A stretch of 64,000 nt of DNA from Myxococcales bacterium (GTDB lineage: Bacteria; Myxococcota_A; UBA9042), in assembly GCA_009692425.1 (NCBI GenBank), contig SHZF01000018.1, forward strand, positions 1 through 64,000, given 5' to 3'. The position numbers were made by a program, and so were the translations under genes. Below the pieces are notes generated by a model, which worked only from the letters and a program-made list of their open reading frames with translations, was not told where the DNA came from and did not search any database. Shown here in pieces: positions 8,287 to 20,733 of this stretch. The stretch's first letter is position 1, and each line of letters begins with the position of its first letter.

Positions 8287-9234
8287 TCAGGGCACGACCC
8301 GGGAGCCTGCACGGCCTTGCAACACCTGCCCGATGCTGTCGACGCTGCCGATCGCGGCGGTGCGGCCCGTCGCGCGGGCAAAATCGATGGCGGCCTCCAC
8401 CTTCGGCCCCATCGAGCCGGGGGGAAACTGGCCGTCGTGCAGGTGGCGCTCGGCCTCTTCGACCGTCAGCGAGTCCACCCGTCTCTCCGTCGCCTTGCCA
8501 AAGTCGAGGCTGATGTGCGGCACGGCCGTCAGGATCACCATCATGTGCGCGCCGAGCACCTGGCCCAACAGCGCCGCGGTGCGGTCCTTGTCGACCACCG
8601 CTTCGACCCCGTGCAGACGCCCGCGGCTGTCGCGCACGACGGGCACCCCGCCGCCGCCGCCCGCGATCACGACATCCATCCGCGACACTGCGGCCTCGAC
8701 GGCATCGACGTTGACGACGGTGCGCGGCCGCGGCGAGGCGACCACCTTGCGCCAGCCGCGCCCGGAATCTTCGACCATCGCCCACTTCTGGCGGCGCTGC
8801 AGTTCACGGCCACGAAACGCCGTGAAGAACGGGCCGATCGGCTTGGAAGGCGTGCCGAACGCCGGATCGTCGCGATCGACCTCGACCAGCGTCAGCACCG
8901 TGGCGACCCGCAACGTATGGCTCTGGTTGTACAGGGCGAGTTCCAGCAGGTAGCCCATCGTGCCCTGGGTCGAGGCGACGCACGCATCGAGCGGGACGAT
9001 TGGCAGCTTCGTCGAAGCCTCTTCGCTGCGGATCAGTTCCTGGCCGACCTGCGGGCCGTTGCCGTGCACCAGCAGGATGCGGTAGCCGCGCTTGGCAATG
9101 CCGTGCAGGACTTTCGCCGCCGCCTCCGCCCGCCTGGCTTGCGCCACCACGGAGCCGTCGTCGTCGGGTTGCATCAGCGCATTGCCGCCGATGGCGATGA
9201 CGACGAGCGGCCGACCGGTGCCGAACTGGCGCAC
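8287..9234 (-). CDS. arcC: Carbamate kinase
   Basis: 315 residues from the GTG at 9234 (VRQFGTGRPLVVIAIGGNAL), which matches the usual length of about 310. A TTG start 81 bp further upstream would add an Arg/Leu-rich extension unlike the family. Motifs: IAIGGNAL, LVHGNGPQVG, a QGTMGY substrate loop, and IAGGGGGVPVV, followed by DKDRTAALL. It makes ATP and carbamate from carbamoyl phosphate and ADP, or the reverse. Pairing with ornithine carbamoyltransferase downstream suggests citrulline catabolism. The bactofilin gene lies 94 bp upstream. Confidence 0.9.
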   Translation of the reverse strand: MRQFGTGRPLVVIAIGGNALMQPDDDGSVVAQARRAEAAAKVLHGIAKRGYRILLVHGNGPQVGQELIRSEEASTKLPIVPLDACVASTQGTMGYLLELALYNQSHTLRVATVLTLVEVDRDDPAFGTPSKPIGPFFTAFRGRELQRRQKWAMVEDSGRGWRKVVASPRPRTVVNVDAVEAAVSRMDVVIAGGGGGVPVVRDSRGRLHGVEAVVDKDRTAALLGQVLGAHMMVILTAVPHISLDFGKATERRVDSLTVEEAERHLHDGQFPPGSMGPKVEAAIDFARATGRTAAIGSVDSIGQVLQGRAGSRVVP

Positions 9235-9328
9235 GGCGGCACGGCGCAGCAGCGAGGGCTCGGGAAGGTGGGCCAACGGCAAGCGGAACGACCTCGGTGC
9301 GGAACCGGCCAACAATCCAAAGAAAACA

Positions 9329-9880
9329 CTAGAACTTGTGCGTCAGCTCGCCCGTCTGGCGTGTCGGCTCGGGCAAGAAGATGCCGGAGCCGGTCTGGCG
9401 CGTGCCGGCCGCCATCGCCGACGGCGCGGCGATGGCGCTGGGCGTAGCCATCTGGTGCGAGCCGGTCGTCTGGCCGAGCGGCCGCGGCGACGTGATGCGC
9501 GGCAGTTGGCTGGGCAGCGGCTGCGGCACGGTGGCCAGCGTGGGGCGCTCGGGCTTGCCCGACGTCATCTGGCACGCGCCGTCGAAGTAGACGCCCTTGT
9601 CGATGTGGAGCGCCGGGCTCGTGATGTTGCCGCGCAGTTCGGCGGGCGCGTGCAACTCGACCGCCTCGGTCGCCGTGACGTTGCCGGTCACGAGGCCCCA
9701 GACCTGCACGGCGGCAACGCGGATTTCGGCTTGGACTTCTGCACCTTCTCCGATGATCAGCACGCCGTCGGAAAAGATTTCGCCGGTGAAGCGGCCATCG
9801 ATGCGGACGGTGCCCTCGAAAGTGAGTTTTCCTTGGAATTCACTGCCTTTGCCCAGCAGCGCGTTGAGTTCGTTCGTCAT
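9329..9880 (-). CDS. Bactofilin (polymer-forming cytoskeletal protein)
   Basis: 183 residues. The central part (about 15-110) shows the right-handed beta-helix pattern of bactofilins: repeated short strands with G-x-I/V turns (FEGTVRIDGRFTGEIFSDG, GLVTGNVTATEAVELHAPAE). A disordered Pro/Thr/Ser tail follows, as in many myxobacterial bactofilins. Such proteins polymerise without nucleotide and position envelope or chromosome-segregation factors. The start ATG is in the typical short N-terminal sequence MTNELNALLGKGSEF. It is transcribed ahead of arcC-argF, though whether they share an operon is unclear. Confidence 0.85.
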   Translation of the reverse strand: MTNELNALLGKGSEFQGKLTFEGTVRIDGRFTGEIFSDGVLIIGEGAEVQAEIRVAAVQVWGLVTGNVTATEAVELHAPAELRGNITSPALHIDKGVYFDGACQMTSGKPERPTLATVPQPLPSQLPRITSPRPLGQTTGSHQMATPSAIAAPSAMAAGTRQTGSGIFLPEPTRQTGELTHKF

Positions 9881-10143
9881 GATCGTGCTCGCGTTCGTCA
9901 GGGTTGCGGAGGGGCTGGGAGCCTACTGCAAGGGCGCGATCTTGACCAGTGCGATTTCTCGGACGGCCCGGTCGGCGGGGATGGGGCCCGTGCAAAAACA
10001 AGTCGATCGCCTTCGCGTCGCCGTGAGTCGGCTTCAGCCGCGAACTTGGCGGCTCAACCAGCGACACGGGACCGTGCCGAATGACTCTCACGATCCAACT
10101 CGCAGAAGGGCAGTCGATTCGGTAATTCTTGCACACGCCCTTA
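9881..10143. other. Intergenic region, no gene recognised
   Basis: 263 bp between the bactofilin start and the IS5-like remnant. No gene-like frame with recognisable family features was found on either strand. A short plus-strand frame from ATG 10081 (MTLTIQLAEGQSIR) stops after 14 codons. Confidence 0.4.
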
Positions 10144-10408
10144 GAGGGTGTTTACGTTAGAACGGTCGTCGGGGCCACTGCCTGTGAAATGGCAACCAGG
10201 TGCTCGAGGACGTAAGCAACCAGGCGGAACTCCTCCTCCGGCGTGAGCGTAGGGGGCCGCCCGCACTTGCCGGCGGCGCACGATCGGCGGCGACGGGGCG
10301 GGGCCGAGGACGTACTCCCAGGTGGGCTGGTGGACTCGACTGGCATGGATGATCGCCTGCAATTACGCGGAGATTAGCATGCACCGGTCTGCAATGTAAA
10401 CACCGCTC
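10144..10408. mobile_element. IS5-family remnant / MITE-like element, 265 bp
   Basis: The ends are imperfect inverted repeats: GAGGGTGTTTACGTT at the left and, on the other strand at the right, GAGCGGTGTTTACATTGC. Both sides are flanked by TTA (10141-10143 and 10409-10411), consistent with a 3-bp target duplication. Inside, the minus strand encodes, in two frames separated by a frameshift, HQPTWEYVLGPAPSPP and then CGRPPTLTPEEEFRLVAYVL, resembling the N-terminal part of IS5-family transposases (Trp near the start, then G-R-P-P-x-L-(S/T)-x-E-(E/D)). The catalytic DDE region is gone. The insertion lies exactly at the stop codon of the glycosyltransferase gene, whose TAA is one copy of the duplicated TTA. 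Confidence 0.6.
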
Positions 10409-11143
10409 TTAGCGGCGCCGCGCCATCCGCTCGCGTTCGAGCCGCAGCCACCACACGTTGCGCATCGCTTCCCACACGATGCCGCCGGTCATCTTCGACT
10501 CGCCACGCGTGCGGTCGGGGAACTGGATCGGCACCTCGCCGATCGTGAATCCCAACTGCACTGCGCGCCACGTCAGCTCGATCTGGAACACGTAGCCGTT
10601 CGACACCACATCGTCGAGCGGCAGCGCTTCGAGCACGCGACGGTGGAAGCACTTGAAGCCGCCGGTCAGGTCTTTTTGCGGCAGCCCCAGCAGCGCTTGG
10701 GCGTAGCCATTGCCCGCGCGCGAGACCAGCCGCCGCTGCCATGTCCAGTCGTCGGTTCCGCCGCCCGGCATGTAGCGCGACCCCAGCACCAGGTCGAAGT
10801 GCCTGGACTGGTCGATGAACGCGGGCAGGTAGAGCGGCTGGTGCGAGAAATCGCAGTCCATCTCGAACACGAGTTCGTAGTCCCGCGCCAACGCCCACGC
10901 GAACCCGGCGATGTAGGCGCGGCCGAGACCCTGCTTCTTGGCGCGGTGGAGCACGTGGATGCGCGCATCGCCGGCCGCGAGGTTGTCGGCCAATTGCCCG
11001 GTACCGTCCGGAGAATTGTCATCGATCACGAGCAAGTGCACAGCGGGCACGACGGCGTGGACGGCCTGCACCAACAAGGGCAGGTTTTCGCGCTCGTTGT
11101 ACGTCGGCAGGCAGAGGAGGGTGGCGAGCGTCGTCAAGCACAA
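10409..11143 (-). CDS. Polyprenol-phosphate mannosyltransferase-like glycosyltransferase (GT2)
   Basis: 244 residues, the length of single-domain DPM1-type enzymes without membrane helices. Motifs: CLPTYNERENL at the N-terminus, VIDDNSPDGTGQLA (nucleotide-sugar binding), KKQGLGRAYIAGF, EMDCDFSHQP (metal-binding Asp-x-Asp type), LGSRYMPGGGT and TGGFKCFHR. It likely moves a hexose, commonly mannose from GDP-mannose, to polyprenyl phosphate at the inner membrane for envelope glycans or protein glycosylation. It starts with TTG 4 bp after the acyl-CoA ligase stop, with no ATG or GTG nearby. Its TAA stop abuts the IS5-like remnant. Confidence 0.85.
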   Translation of the reverse strand: MCLTTLATLLCLPTYNERENLPLLVQAVHAVVPAVHLLVIDDNSPDGTGQLADNLAAGDARIHVLHRAKKQGLGRAYIAGFAWALARDYELVFEMDCDFSHQPLYLPAFIDQSRHFDLVLGSRYMPGGGTDDWTWQRRLVSRAGNGYAQALLGLPQKDLTGGFKCFHRRVLEALPLDDVVSNGYVFQIELTWRAVQLGFTIGEVPIQFPDRTRGESKMTGGIVWEAMRNVWWLRLERERMARRR

Positions 11144-11147
11144 CCCA

Positions 11148-12998
11148 TCAATAGTGCTCAGAATAGAAGGAGTCGAGCAGGGCCTGATGCAGCCGCGTCA
11201 CTTCGCGCCGGCGCAGTTTGAGCGAGGGTGTCAACTCGCCGGCCTCGACAGTCAGGTCGCGCTCCAGGATCGCAAACTTCTTGATCGTCTCGTAGCTCGC
11301 CAGCGTCCGGTTGCGTTCGGTGACCACGCCATCGACGAGCTTCCACACGTCGGCGTGCTGGGTCAGTTCCGCGTAGTTGCCGAACGCCACGCCATGGGCG
11401 CGCGCCCATTGCACGATGGCATCCTCGTCGAGCGTGACGAGCGCCGTCAGGAACTTGCGGCGATCGCCGTACACCAGCACCTGGCTCAGGTACGCCGACG
11501 TCTTCAAGTGCGCCTCGATGTTCTGGGGCGCGATGTTCTTGCCGCCGGCGGTCACGATCAGGTCCTTCTTGCGATCGGTGATGAACAGGAAGCCTTCGGC
11601 ATCGATCACGCCGACGTCGCCGGTATGCAACCAGCCGTCGCCGTCGATGGCCTCCGCAGTCGCCGCCTCGTTCTGCCAGTAGCCGGTCATCAGGCAGCGG
11701 CCCTTGATCAGCACCTCGCCGTCGTCGGCAACGCGCACCTGGACGCCGTCAATTGGCGTGCCGACCGAGCCGAACTTGAAGCGGTCCGGGCGGTTGACGG
11801 TCGCTGCCGCACAGTTCTCGGTCATGCCGTAGCCTTCAAGGATCAGCAGGCCGATCGCGTGGAAGAACTCCGCAAGTTCGCGATTGAGCGGTGCCCCGCC
11901 CGAGATGAAGCCGCGCACACGGCCACCGAACACCGCGTGAATCTTGGAGAACACCACCCGGTTGGCCAGTTCCCAGCGCAGGCTCAGCAGGCCGCGCGGC
12001 TCGCGGCCCTTCTGACGCAGCTTCGACACCTCGCGACCCGTGGCCAGGGCGGCATCGAACAGGCGACGCTTGATCGGGCCGGCCGCCTCGAGACTAGTGC
12101 GGATCTTCGCGTGCACCTTCTCAAAGACGCGCGGCACGGCGGGCAGCACGGTCGGGCGCGCTTCGGCCATGTCCTGCAAAAGCGTCGGAATGCCTTGCGG
12201 AAACACCAGTTCGGTCCGCACCATCACGCACACGAAGTACACGATCTTGGCGAAGCTGTGGGCGAGCGGCAGGAACAGCATGACGGAGTCGTCGGAGCGC
12301 ACGTCCATCGAGCGCGTGGCGGCCTCGACCTCGAACACGAACGCGTCATGGCTGAGCGCGACGCCCTTGGGCCGGCCGGTCGTGCCCGACGTGTAGACGA
12401 TCGTGCACGGCTGTTGGGGATCGATGCCGGCGCGCCGCTCGGCCAGCACGCCGTCGGCAACGGAGCGCCCGCGATCGGCGAGATCGGCGATGCCGCTGAC
12501 CTGGGCGTGACCGGCCGGCAGCACGTCGTGCAGTTTCACCACCCGGCGCGCTTTTGCGTCCGGCTGGTCGAGGTGGGCGACGTCGTCGAACCAGACGATC
12601 GCGGCGAGGGCGGGCAACTGGTCGAGTACGCCGAGCACTTTTTCGATTTGCGTCGGGTCCTGCACGAACACGGCGCGCGCACCCGAATTCGACAGGACCC
12701 ACAGCACCTCGTCGGCCGGCGCGGTCGGGTACACCGGCACGGTGACGGCCCCGGCCAGCAGGATGCCCATGTCGGCAACGACCCAGTCGCGGCACGTGGT
12801 CGACAGGATCGCCACGCGGTCGCCCGGTTCGATGCCGAGCGCGACGAGCCCGCGCGCCCACGCCCCCGACATCGAGTGCCACTGGGCGAACGTCGTCGCC
12901 GCCCACGCGCCGCGGGCCTTGGCGCGCAGCATCGCCTTGTCGGGGCGCGCGGCGACGGCCTGCTCGAAGACATCGACGACGGTGCGGACGGCGCTCAT
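11148..12998 (-). CDS. fadD: Long-chain fatty acid-CoA ligase (AMP-forming)
   Basis: 616 residues, typical of the long (FadD15-like) acyl-CoA synthetases. It activates fatty acids with ATP and CoA. Motifs: TIVYTSGTTGRPKGVALSH (AMP binding), FISGGAPLNREL, EGYGMTENCAA, GWLHTGDVG and the hinge TDRKKDLIVTAGGKNIAPQ. The ATG at 12998 (MSAVRTVVDVFEQ) is the natural start; the longer upstream frame lacks family features. A promoter is seen 74-102 bp upstream. It precedes the glycosyltransferase by 4 bp, so the two are co-transcribed. Confidence 0.93.
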   Translation of the reverse strand: MSAVRTVVDVFEQAVAARPDKAMLRAKARGAWAATTFAQWHSMSGAWARGLVALGIEPGDRVAILSTTCRDWVVADMGILLAGAVTVPVYPTAPADEVLWVLSNSGARAVFVQDPTQIEKVLGVLDQLPALAAIVWFDDVAHLDQPDAKARRVVKLHDVLPAGHAQVSGIADLADRGRSVADGVLAERRAGIDPQQPCTIVYTSGTTGRPKGVALSHDAFVFEVEAATRSMDVRSDDSVMLFLPLAHSFAKIVYFVCVMVRTELVFPQGIPTLLQDMAEARPTVLPAVPRVFEKVHAKIRTSLEAAGPIKRRLFDAALATGREVSKLRQKGREPRGLLSLRWELANRVVFSKIHAVFGGRVRGFISGGAPLNRELAEFFHAIGLLILEGYGMTENCAAATVNRPDRFKFGSVGTPIDGVQVRVADDGEVLIKGRCLMTGYWQNEAATAEAIDGDGWLHTGDVGVIDAEGFLFITDRKKDLIVTAGGKNIAPQNIEAHLKTSAYLSQVLVYGDRRKFLTALVTLDEDAIVQWARAHGVAFGNYAELTQHADVWKLVDGVVTERNRTLASYETIKKFAILERDLTVEAGELTPSLKLRRREVTRLHQALLDSFYSEHY

Positions 12999-13071
12999 GG
13001 TGTGCTCCGCGCGGTGCGGCCGCGGGCCCAGGCGCCCGCACAGGTCGGCGGGGCCAAAAACCGGCGGCGAG

Positions 13072-13100
13072 ATTGTGGGCCTGCCGCTACGGCCATGCAA
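13072..13100 (-). promoter_or_regulatory. Sigma-70-type promoter for the fadD operon
   Basis: On the minus strand: -35 TTGCAT, 17-bp spacer, -10 CACAAT (4 of 6 consensus). It sits 3 bp from an oppositely directed promoter, so fadD and the small lipoprotein gene are divergently transcribed from a compact control region. Confidence 0.4.
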
Positions 13101-13103
13101 GGG

Positions 13104-13132
13104 TTGCCGCCCGGCGCAAGCCCTCTTACACT
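13104..13132 (+). promoter_or_regulatory. Sigma-70-type promoter for the small lipoprotein gene
   Basis: -35 TTGCCG, 17-bp spacer, -10 TACACT. The start should fall near 13139, about 30 nt before the ATG at 13169. Confidence 0.5.
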
Positions 13133-13168
13133 GCATCGACCCGTGCCACCGGGCCGGACCCGAAGTCG

Positions 13169-13573
13169 ATGCGTTATCGCCCTTTCCGCCAACGCTTTTC
13201 GTCCGCCGTTGCGTGCGCCCTTTCGTGCGCGGGTCTGCTGGCTTGCTTGCCCGCCTGCTCGGGCGAGAGTGCCCGCCCGGACCAACTCGTCGAGGTCGAT
13301 GACCGCGACCGCAACACGGTCGAGGTGGCGACGAACCGCCAGATGCAGATCGGCTACCAGATCGCTTCCGTGGCGAATTCGGAGAACGCGCTCGACCTGT
13401 GTTTCGAGATGTGCAATCGGTCGAGCGAGTCGTGCCACCTCTCGGCCGACGTCTGCAACGTGTCGAAGCGCTACCCAAAGGTGATGGCGCTCAAGGCCCG
13501 CTGCGACGTGACCCGCGAACGCTGCCGGGTGCACCGGACGAAGGTGCCGCGGCAGTGCCCTTGTGATGACTGA
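13169..13573 (+). CDS. Small Cys-rich lipoprotein, unknown function
   Basis: 134 residues. The signal peptide ends in a lipobox (LLACLPAC) and the mature part contains eight Cys residues, several in a regular C-x3-C spacing (LCFEMCNRSSESCHLSADVC), and ends CPCDD. Regular disulfide-forming Cys suggest a periplasmic or surface domain. ATG 13169 follows a good promoter; the frame is open upstream but has no signal peptide there. Not a family I recognise. It converges on the 530-residue lipoprotein gene, 17 bp apart. Confidence 0.65.
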   Translation: MRYRPFRQRFSSAVACALSCAGLLACLPACSGESARPDQLVEVDDRDRNTVEVATNRQMQIGYQIASVANSENALDLCFEMCNRSSESCHLSADVCNVSKRYPKVMALKARCDVTRERCRVHRTKVPRQCPCDD

Positions 13574-13590
13574 CGGGAACCCGCGCGTCC

Positions 13591-15183
13591 CTACCGGCAA
13601 GTCCCCGTAAACACAGGCGCCGCCCGCGGAGCCTTGCACTCCCCTTCTTCGCCGCCGCAGCCGAGCGCCACGCCGTTGAGCGCTTCGAGCCACTGCGCGT
13701 ACGTGGCCGTTTCGGGCAGCACGACCGCGACCGAGCCCTGCTGCGAGCCCGCCCAGCCATCGAGTCGGGCGCCCTCGCCGTGTGGCGGTGCGCTGTGCAA
13801 GCTCGACATCGTGCCGTCGGGCGACAGCTTGCCCGCGTGCACCTGGTCGCCCGCATGGTAGACCGCAGCGAGAAAGCCCTTGGCGACGAGCGCGTCCTTG
13901 CCGATCACGCCCCACGCGGTGCACGCCAGCGCCTTGCCGCCCGGCGCCTTCAGCTTGAACGGCACGACCTTGTCGGCGGCGAGCAGCGTTAATGTGAAGC
14001 CCGCGCGCCGGTTCGTGCCGTCTTCGCGGCGGCGGCCAGCCAGCACCACCGTCGGCCACTGCATGGCGTGCTCCCCGACGATCGTGGCGCGCAGCACGGG
14101 TTCCAGCCAGCGCAAGGGAACCGCGGCGTGCGGCACGACCGTGATGGGCGACTGGTTGTACTGCGACATCGTCGTGCTGCGGACGTCTTCGGCGAGCTTC
14201 GACACCGCCGGGATCAGTGATGTGTCGGCGGCCCAGTCCGGCTGCCAGGCCGGCCCCGGTTTGTCGGCCACCAGGGGCTTGCCGGGCGCGCGCAGCACGT
14301 TGTCCATCAGCATGACGCCCTGCTCGGTTGCCGACAGCACGGCGTTGCCCATCACCGGCGCCGGCCACGTCGAGCGGATCGGCGGCAGCACGGGGAACTC
14401 GTCGACTTTCGGCACGTCGGCAATCTTGGCGCGGAACACCTTGCCGATGCGCTCGGCGAACGGCACCCACGGGCTCTGCGGGTAGGTCTCCTTGAACGCG
14501 TCGGCCTGCTTGCCGACGCCTTCGAGGTAGGGGCGCATGATCTGGAAGACCCGGTCTTCCATGGGCAAATCCTTGCAGAAGGAGCCCAGCTTGTCGGCGC
14601 ACAGGCGGTTGACCTCGTCTTCGAGGATGCCGGTCTTGGGGACGAAGTCGAAAATCGGCTTCCAGAACGTGAAGAACCGGATCACCTTGTCGTCGCGCTT
14701 GTCGGTCGTGAGTACGCCCCAGTTGTTCGCCAGGCGGTGGGCGTGGAAAAAGAGGGCCATGAACTGGACATCGGCCTCGTAGGACTTGCCCTTGCCGACG
14801 CGCTCGGCGCCTTTTTGCGCGGCGAGCATGTCGTTCGGTTCGGAATTCTCCTTGAGGTAGTAATCCTTTTGGGCCTCGAACCACTTTGCCAGGGTCTCGG
14901 CCTCGTCTTCGACCGGCGTGCCGGCACCCGTCAGCGCGGCCTGGCGCAGGTCGGCCACGGGCACTGCCGGCGTGATGCGCTTGCCCCACGCCAGCCACGG
15001 GTGTTCGTCGTCGCCTGGCACGTCGTCTTGCGGCACCTGGGCCGAGATCGTGCGGCGGCGGGCGTCCATGATGGCGCCGACCGACTGCATGGCGGCTTCT
15101 TGGCGGGCCTCGGCCTTTTTCTTGGGCGGCGCGCAGGCTACGAGCAGGGCAGCTGTCACGGTCAGCAGGAGGGTTAGGCGCAT
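13591..15183 (-). CDS. Large lipoprotein, unknown function
   Basis: 530 residues from ATG 15183. The signal peptide MRLTLLLTVTAALLVACAPP has a clear lipobox. The mature protein is hydrophilic, with an early Gln/Ala/Lys-rich helix (KKKAEARQEAAMQSVGAIMD), then alpha-helical and mixed regions and only a few Cys. No catalytic motif was recognised. It is the last gene after the ATP synthase operon, 44 bp behind the TPR lipoprotein, so it could be read through from atpC. Confidence 0.65.
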   Translation of the reverse strand: MRLTLLLTVTAALLVACAPPKKKAEARQEAAMQSVGAIMDARRRTISAQVPQDDVPGDDEHPWLAWGKRITPAVPVADLRQAALTGAGTPVEDEAETLAKWFEAQKDYYLKENSEPNDMLAAQKGAERVGKGKSYEADVQFMALFFHAHRLANNWGVLTTDKRDDKVIRFFTFWKPIFDFVPKTGILEDEVNRLCADKLGSFCKDLPMEDRVFQIMRPYLEGVGKQADAFKETYPQSPWVPFAERIGKVFRAKIADVPKVDEFPVLPPIRSTWPAPVMGNAVLSATEQGVMLMDNVLRAPGKPLVADKPGPAWQPDWAADTSLIPAVSKLAEDVRSTTMSQYNQSPITVVPHAAVPLRWLEPVLRATIVGEHAMQWPTVVLAGRRREDGTNRRAGFTLTLLAADKVVPFKLKAPGGKALACTAWGVIGKDALVAKGFLAAVYHAGDQVHAGKLSPDGTMSSLHSAPPHGEGARLDGWAGSQQGSVAVVLPETATYAQWLEALNGVALGCGGEEGECKAPRAAPVFTGTCR

Positions 15184-15227
15184 AAGATTCCTTGGCCGAG
15201 AGGGCTGGACGAGCGAAGCGGGCGACG

Positions 15228-16247
15228 CTAGGGCGCAATGCCGGCGCGCGCAAGCACGGCGAGGTTGGTGCGCGGCGCTGCACAGGTCGGACAGCGGCGC
15301 GTGGCCGTGGCAAACGCCTGGGCCGCGCCTGCCAGGTCTCCGCTGCGGAACCGCGCGATGCCGAGGTGGTGGGGCACGCTCCAGTCGGCGCTGCCCGCCG
15401 CGAGCCCGGTCAACAAATCGCGGGCCTGCCCGACCTCGCCCTGCTGCAGCAACGCGAGCGCCTGCAGTTCTTGCAGCCACGCGTCGCCGGGTGCCCGCTG
15501 TGCGGCGGCATGCGCCCACGTCCGTGCTTCGGTGGGTCGGTCCAAGTGCAGCGCGGCCTCGGCGCGCAAGCCCAACACGAGCGGCGTCACGTCGTCTCCT
15601 TCGAGGCCGGCCAACGCTGCCAACTCCTGCTCCCAGGCACGCCCGTCGCGGGCCGTGACCGCCGCCAGCAAGGCGCCACCCGAACCTGCGCTGGCTGGCG
15701 GAGCAACGTCGTTGCCGAGCCCCGCATTCCAGCGCAGCGTCGCGGCCCACAGCGGCGGCAGTGCGGCGGCCGTGGCCGTGGCGGGCAACTCGGCTGCAGC
15801 CTGCTGGGTATGCCCGGTGGCCGCCAGCACAGCGATGCGCGCGCCGACAAGCGCCGACCGGGCCTCTCCAGCATCTTCGGGTCTTAAGGGCCGCGCGGCG
15901 TCGAGTCGGGCCCGCGCGAGCCTGGCGTCGCCGGCACACAGGGCAAAGCGCGCGCCGAACGCGGCGACCTCGGGCTCGGCGCCCGCGGACTTGAGCACCT
16001 TGTCGAGCGTCTCGTCGGCTTCCTTGCGCCGGTCGGGCTGCACCGCCAGCAGGCGCACGCGATTGAGCGCCGCACCGTACAGCCGACTGTTGCGCCGCAC
16101 CGCCTCGTCGTAGCGCACGGCCGCGAGCCCGGGTTCGCCGGCCGCTTCGAGCCGCCAGCCGTCGTGCCACGCCAGCACTGCACGCGACGTAGTGCAGCCC
16201 GCGAACGCCACGACCGCAGCCCCGATCGCCAGCAGGCGCGCCTTCAC
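15228..16247 (-). CDS. TPR lipoprotein
   Basis: 339 residues. The signal peptide MKARLLAIGAAVVAFAGC ends in a lipobox. The remainder is Ala-rich helix pairs with tetratricopeptide spacing (for example RYDEAVRRNSRLYGAALNR and the C-terminal GIARFRSGDLAGAAQAFATA), closing with a CPTC pair. Such repeats bind other proteins. It starts 6 bp after the atpC stop, so it is probably expressed with ATP synthase; a functional link is not known. Confidence 0.7.
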   Translation of the reverse strand: MKARLLAIGAAVVAFAGCTTSRAVLAWHDGWRLEAAGEPGLAAVRYDEAVRRNSRLYGAALNRVRLLAVQPDRRKEADETLDKVLKSAGAEPEVAAFGARFALCAGDARLARARLDAARPLRPEDAGEARSALVGARIAVLAATGHTQQAAAELPATATAAALPPLWAATLRWNAGLGNDVAPPASAGSGGALLAAVTARDGRAWEQELAALAGLEGDDVTPLVLGLRAEAALHLDRPTEARTWAHAAAQRAPGDAWLQELQALALLQQGEVGQARDLLTGLAAGSADWSVPHHLGIARFRSGDLAGAAQAFATATRRCPTCAAPRTNLAVLARAGIAP

Positions 16248-16253
16248 TGCGGG

Positions 16254-16664
16254 CTACGGGCGGGCGCCGGCCACGCGGATGCGGGTCTCGGCCAGGTCGA
16301 CGTCATGCTTCTTGGCCTGCCACGCTTGCGAGGTCGTCGCGTCTTTCGAGCCCAACAGCGCGATGGTGGCCGTCTCCAGCGCCGCGCGGGCCGCATCGAC
16401 GTTGACTTCCTGCCACGCTTCACACAGTTCCGTCGCGATCGTCACCTGGCCCGCTTCGGTGACGTGCAGGTAGCCTCCATCGACGACGAGCGGCTGCGGC
16501 TCGTTGCCGGGCACGTGGACGGTGCAGACGCCGGTGCGCAGGCCCGCGAGAATCGGCTCGTGGTTGGCCAGAATGCCGAGGTCGCCGAGCAGCCCCGGCG
16601 CCACGATCTGCGACGCCTCGCCGGCAAATTTGACGCCGACCGGCGTGACGATTTCGACCTTCAC
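16254..16664 (-). CDS. atpC: ATP synthase F1 epsilon subunit
   Basis: 136 residues. The N-terminal beta-sandwich opens MKVEIVTPVGVKFAGEASQI and carries the family signature GDLGILANHEPILAGLRTG. A C-terminal helical part follows. It regulates ATP hydrolysis and connects the rotor stalk. It lies 30 bp after atpD, the usual last position of the operon. Confidence 0.93.
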   Translation of the reverse strand: MKVEIVTPVGVKFAGEASQIVAPGLLGDLGILANHEPILAGLRTGVCTVHVPGNEPQPLVVDGGYLHVTEAGQVTIATELCEAWQEVNVDAARAALETATIALLGSKDATTSQAWQAKKHDVDLAETRIRVAGARP

Positions 16665-16694
16665 GGCTGCCTCCCCGAACCTGACCAGGCTACG

Positions 16695-19015
<2,321 letters not shown>

Positions 19016-19034
19016 GGTCGGTCCTCCTCCTGAT

Positions 19035-20618
<1,584 letters not shown>

Positions 20619-20733
20619 CGTGCTCTCCTCGTTCTCGGGTCCGGGCGGCATCGCGCGCCGGGCGGCTGTCTTCTGCTTGCGTGTGCGGAATCTTGGCTGT
20701 CGCCGGTGGGCAAAAACATCGCGGCGCGCGCCG

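Noticed and set aside
10081-10125. Short plus-strand frame MTLTIQLAEGQSIR near the IS5-like element
   Set aside because: Only 14 codons and no downstream partner; could be a gene remnant but cannot be supported.
15007-15022. Sigma-54-like sequence TGGCACGTCGTCTTGC
   Set aside because: The spacer is one base too long, and it lies inside the 530-residue lipoprotein gene on the opposite strand.
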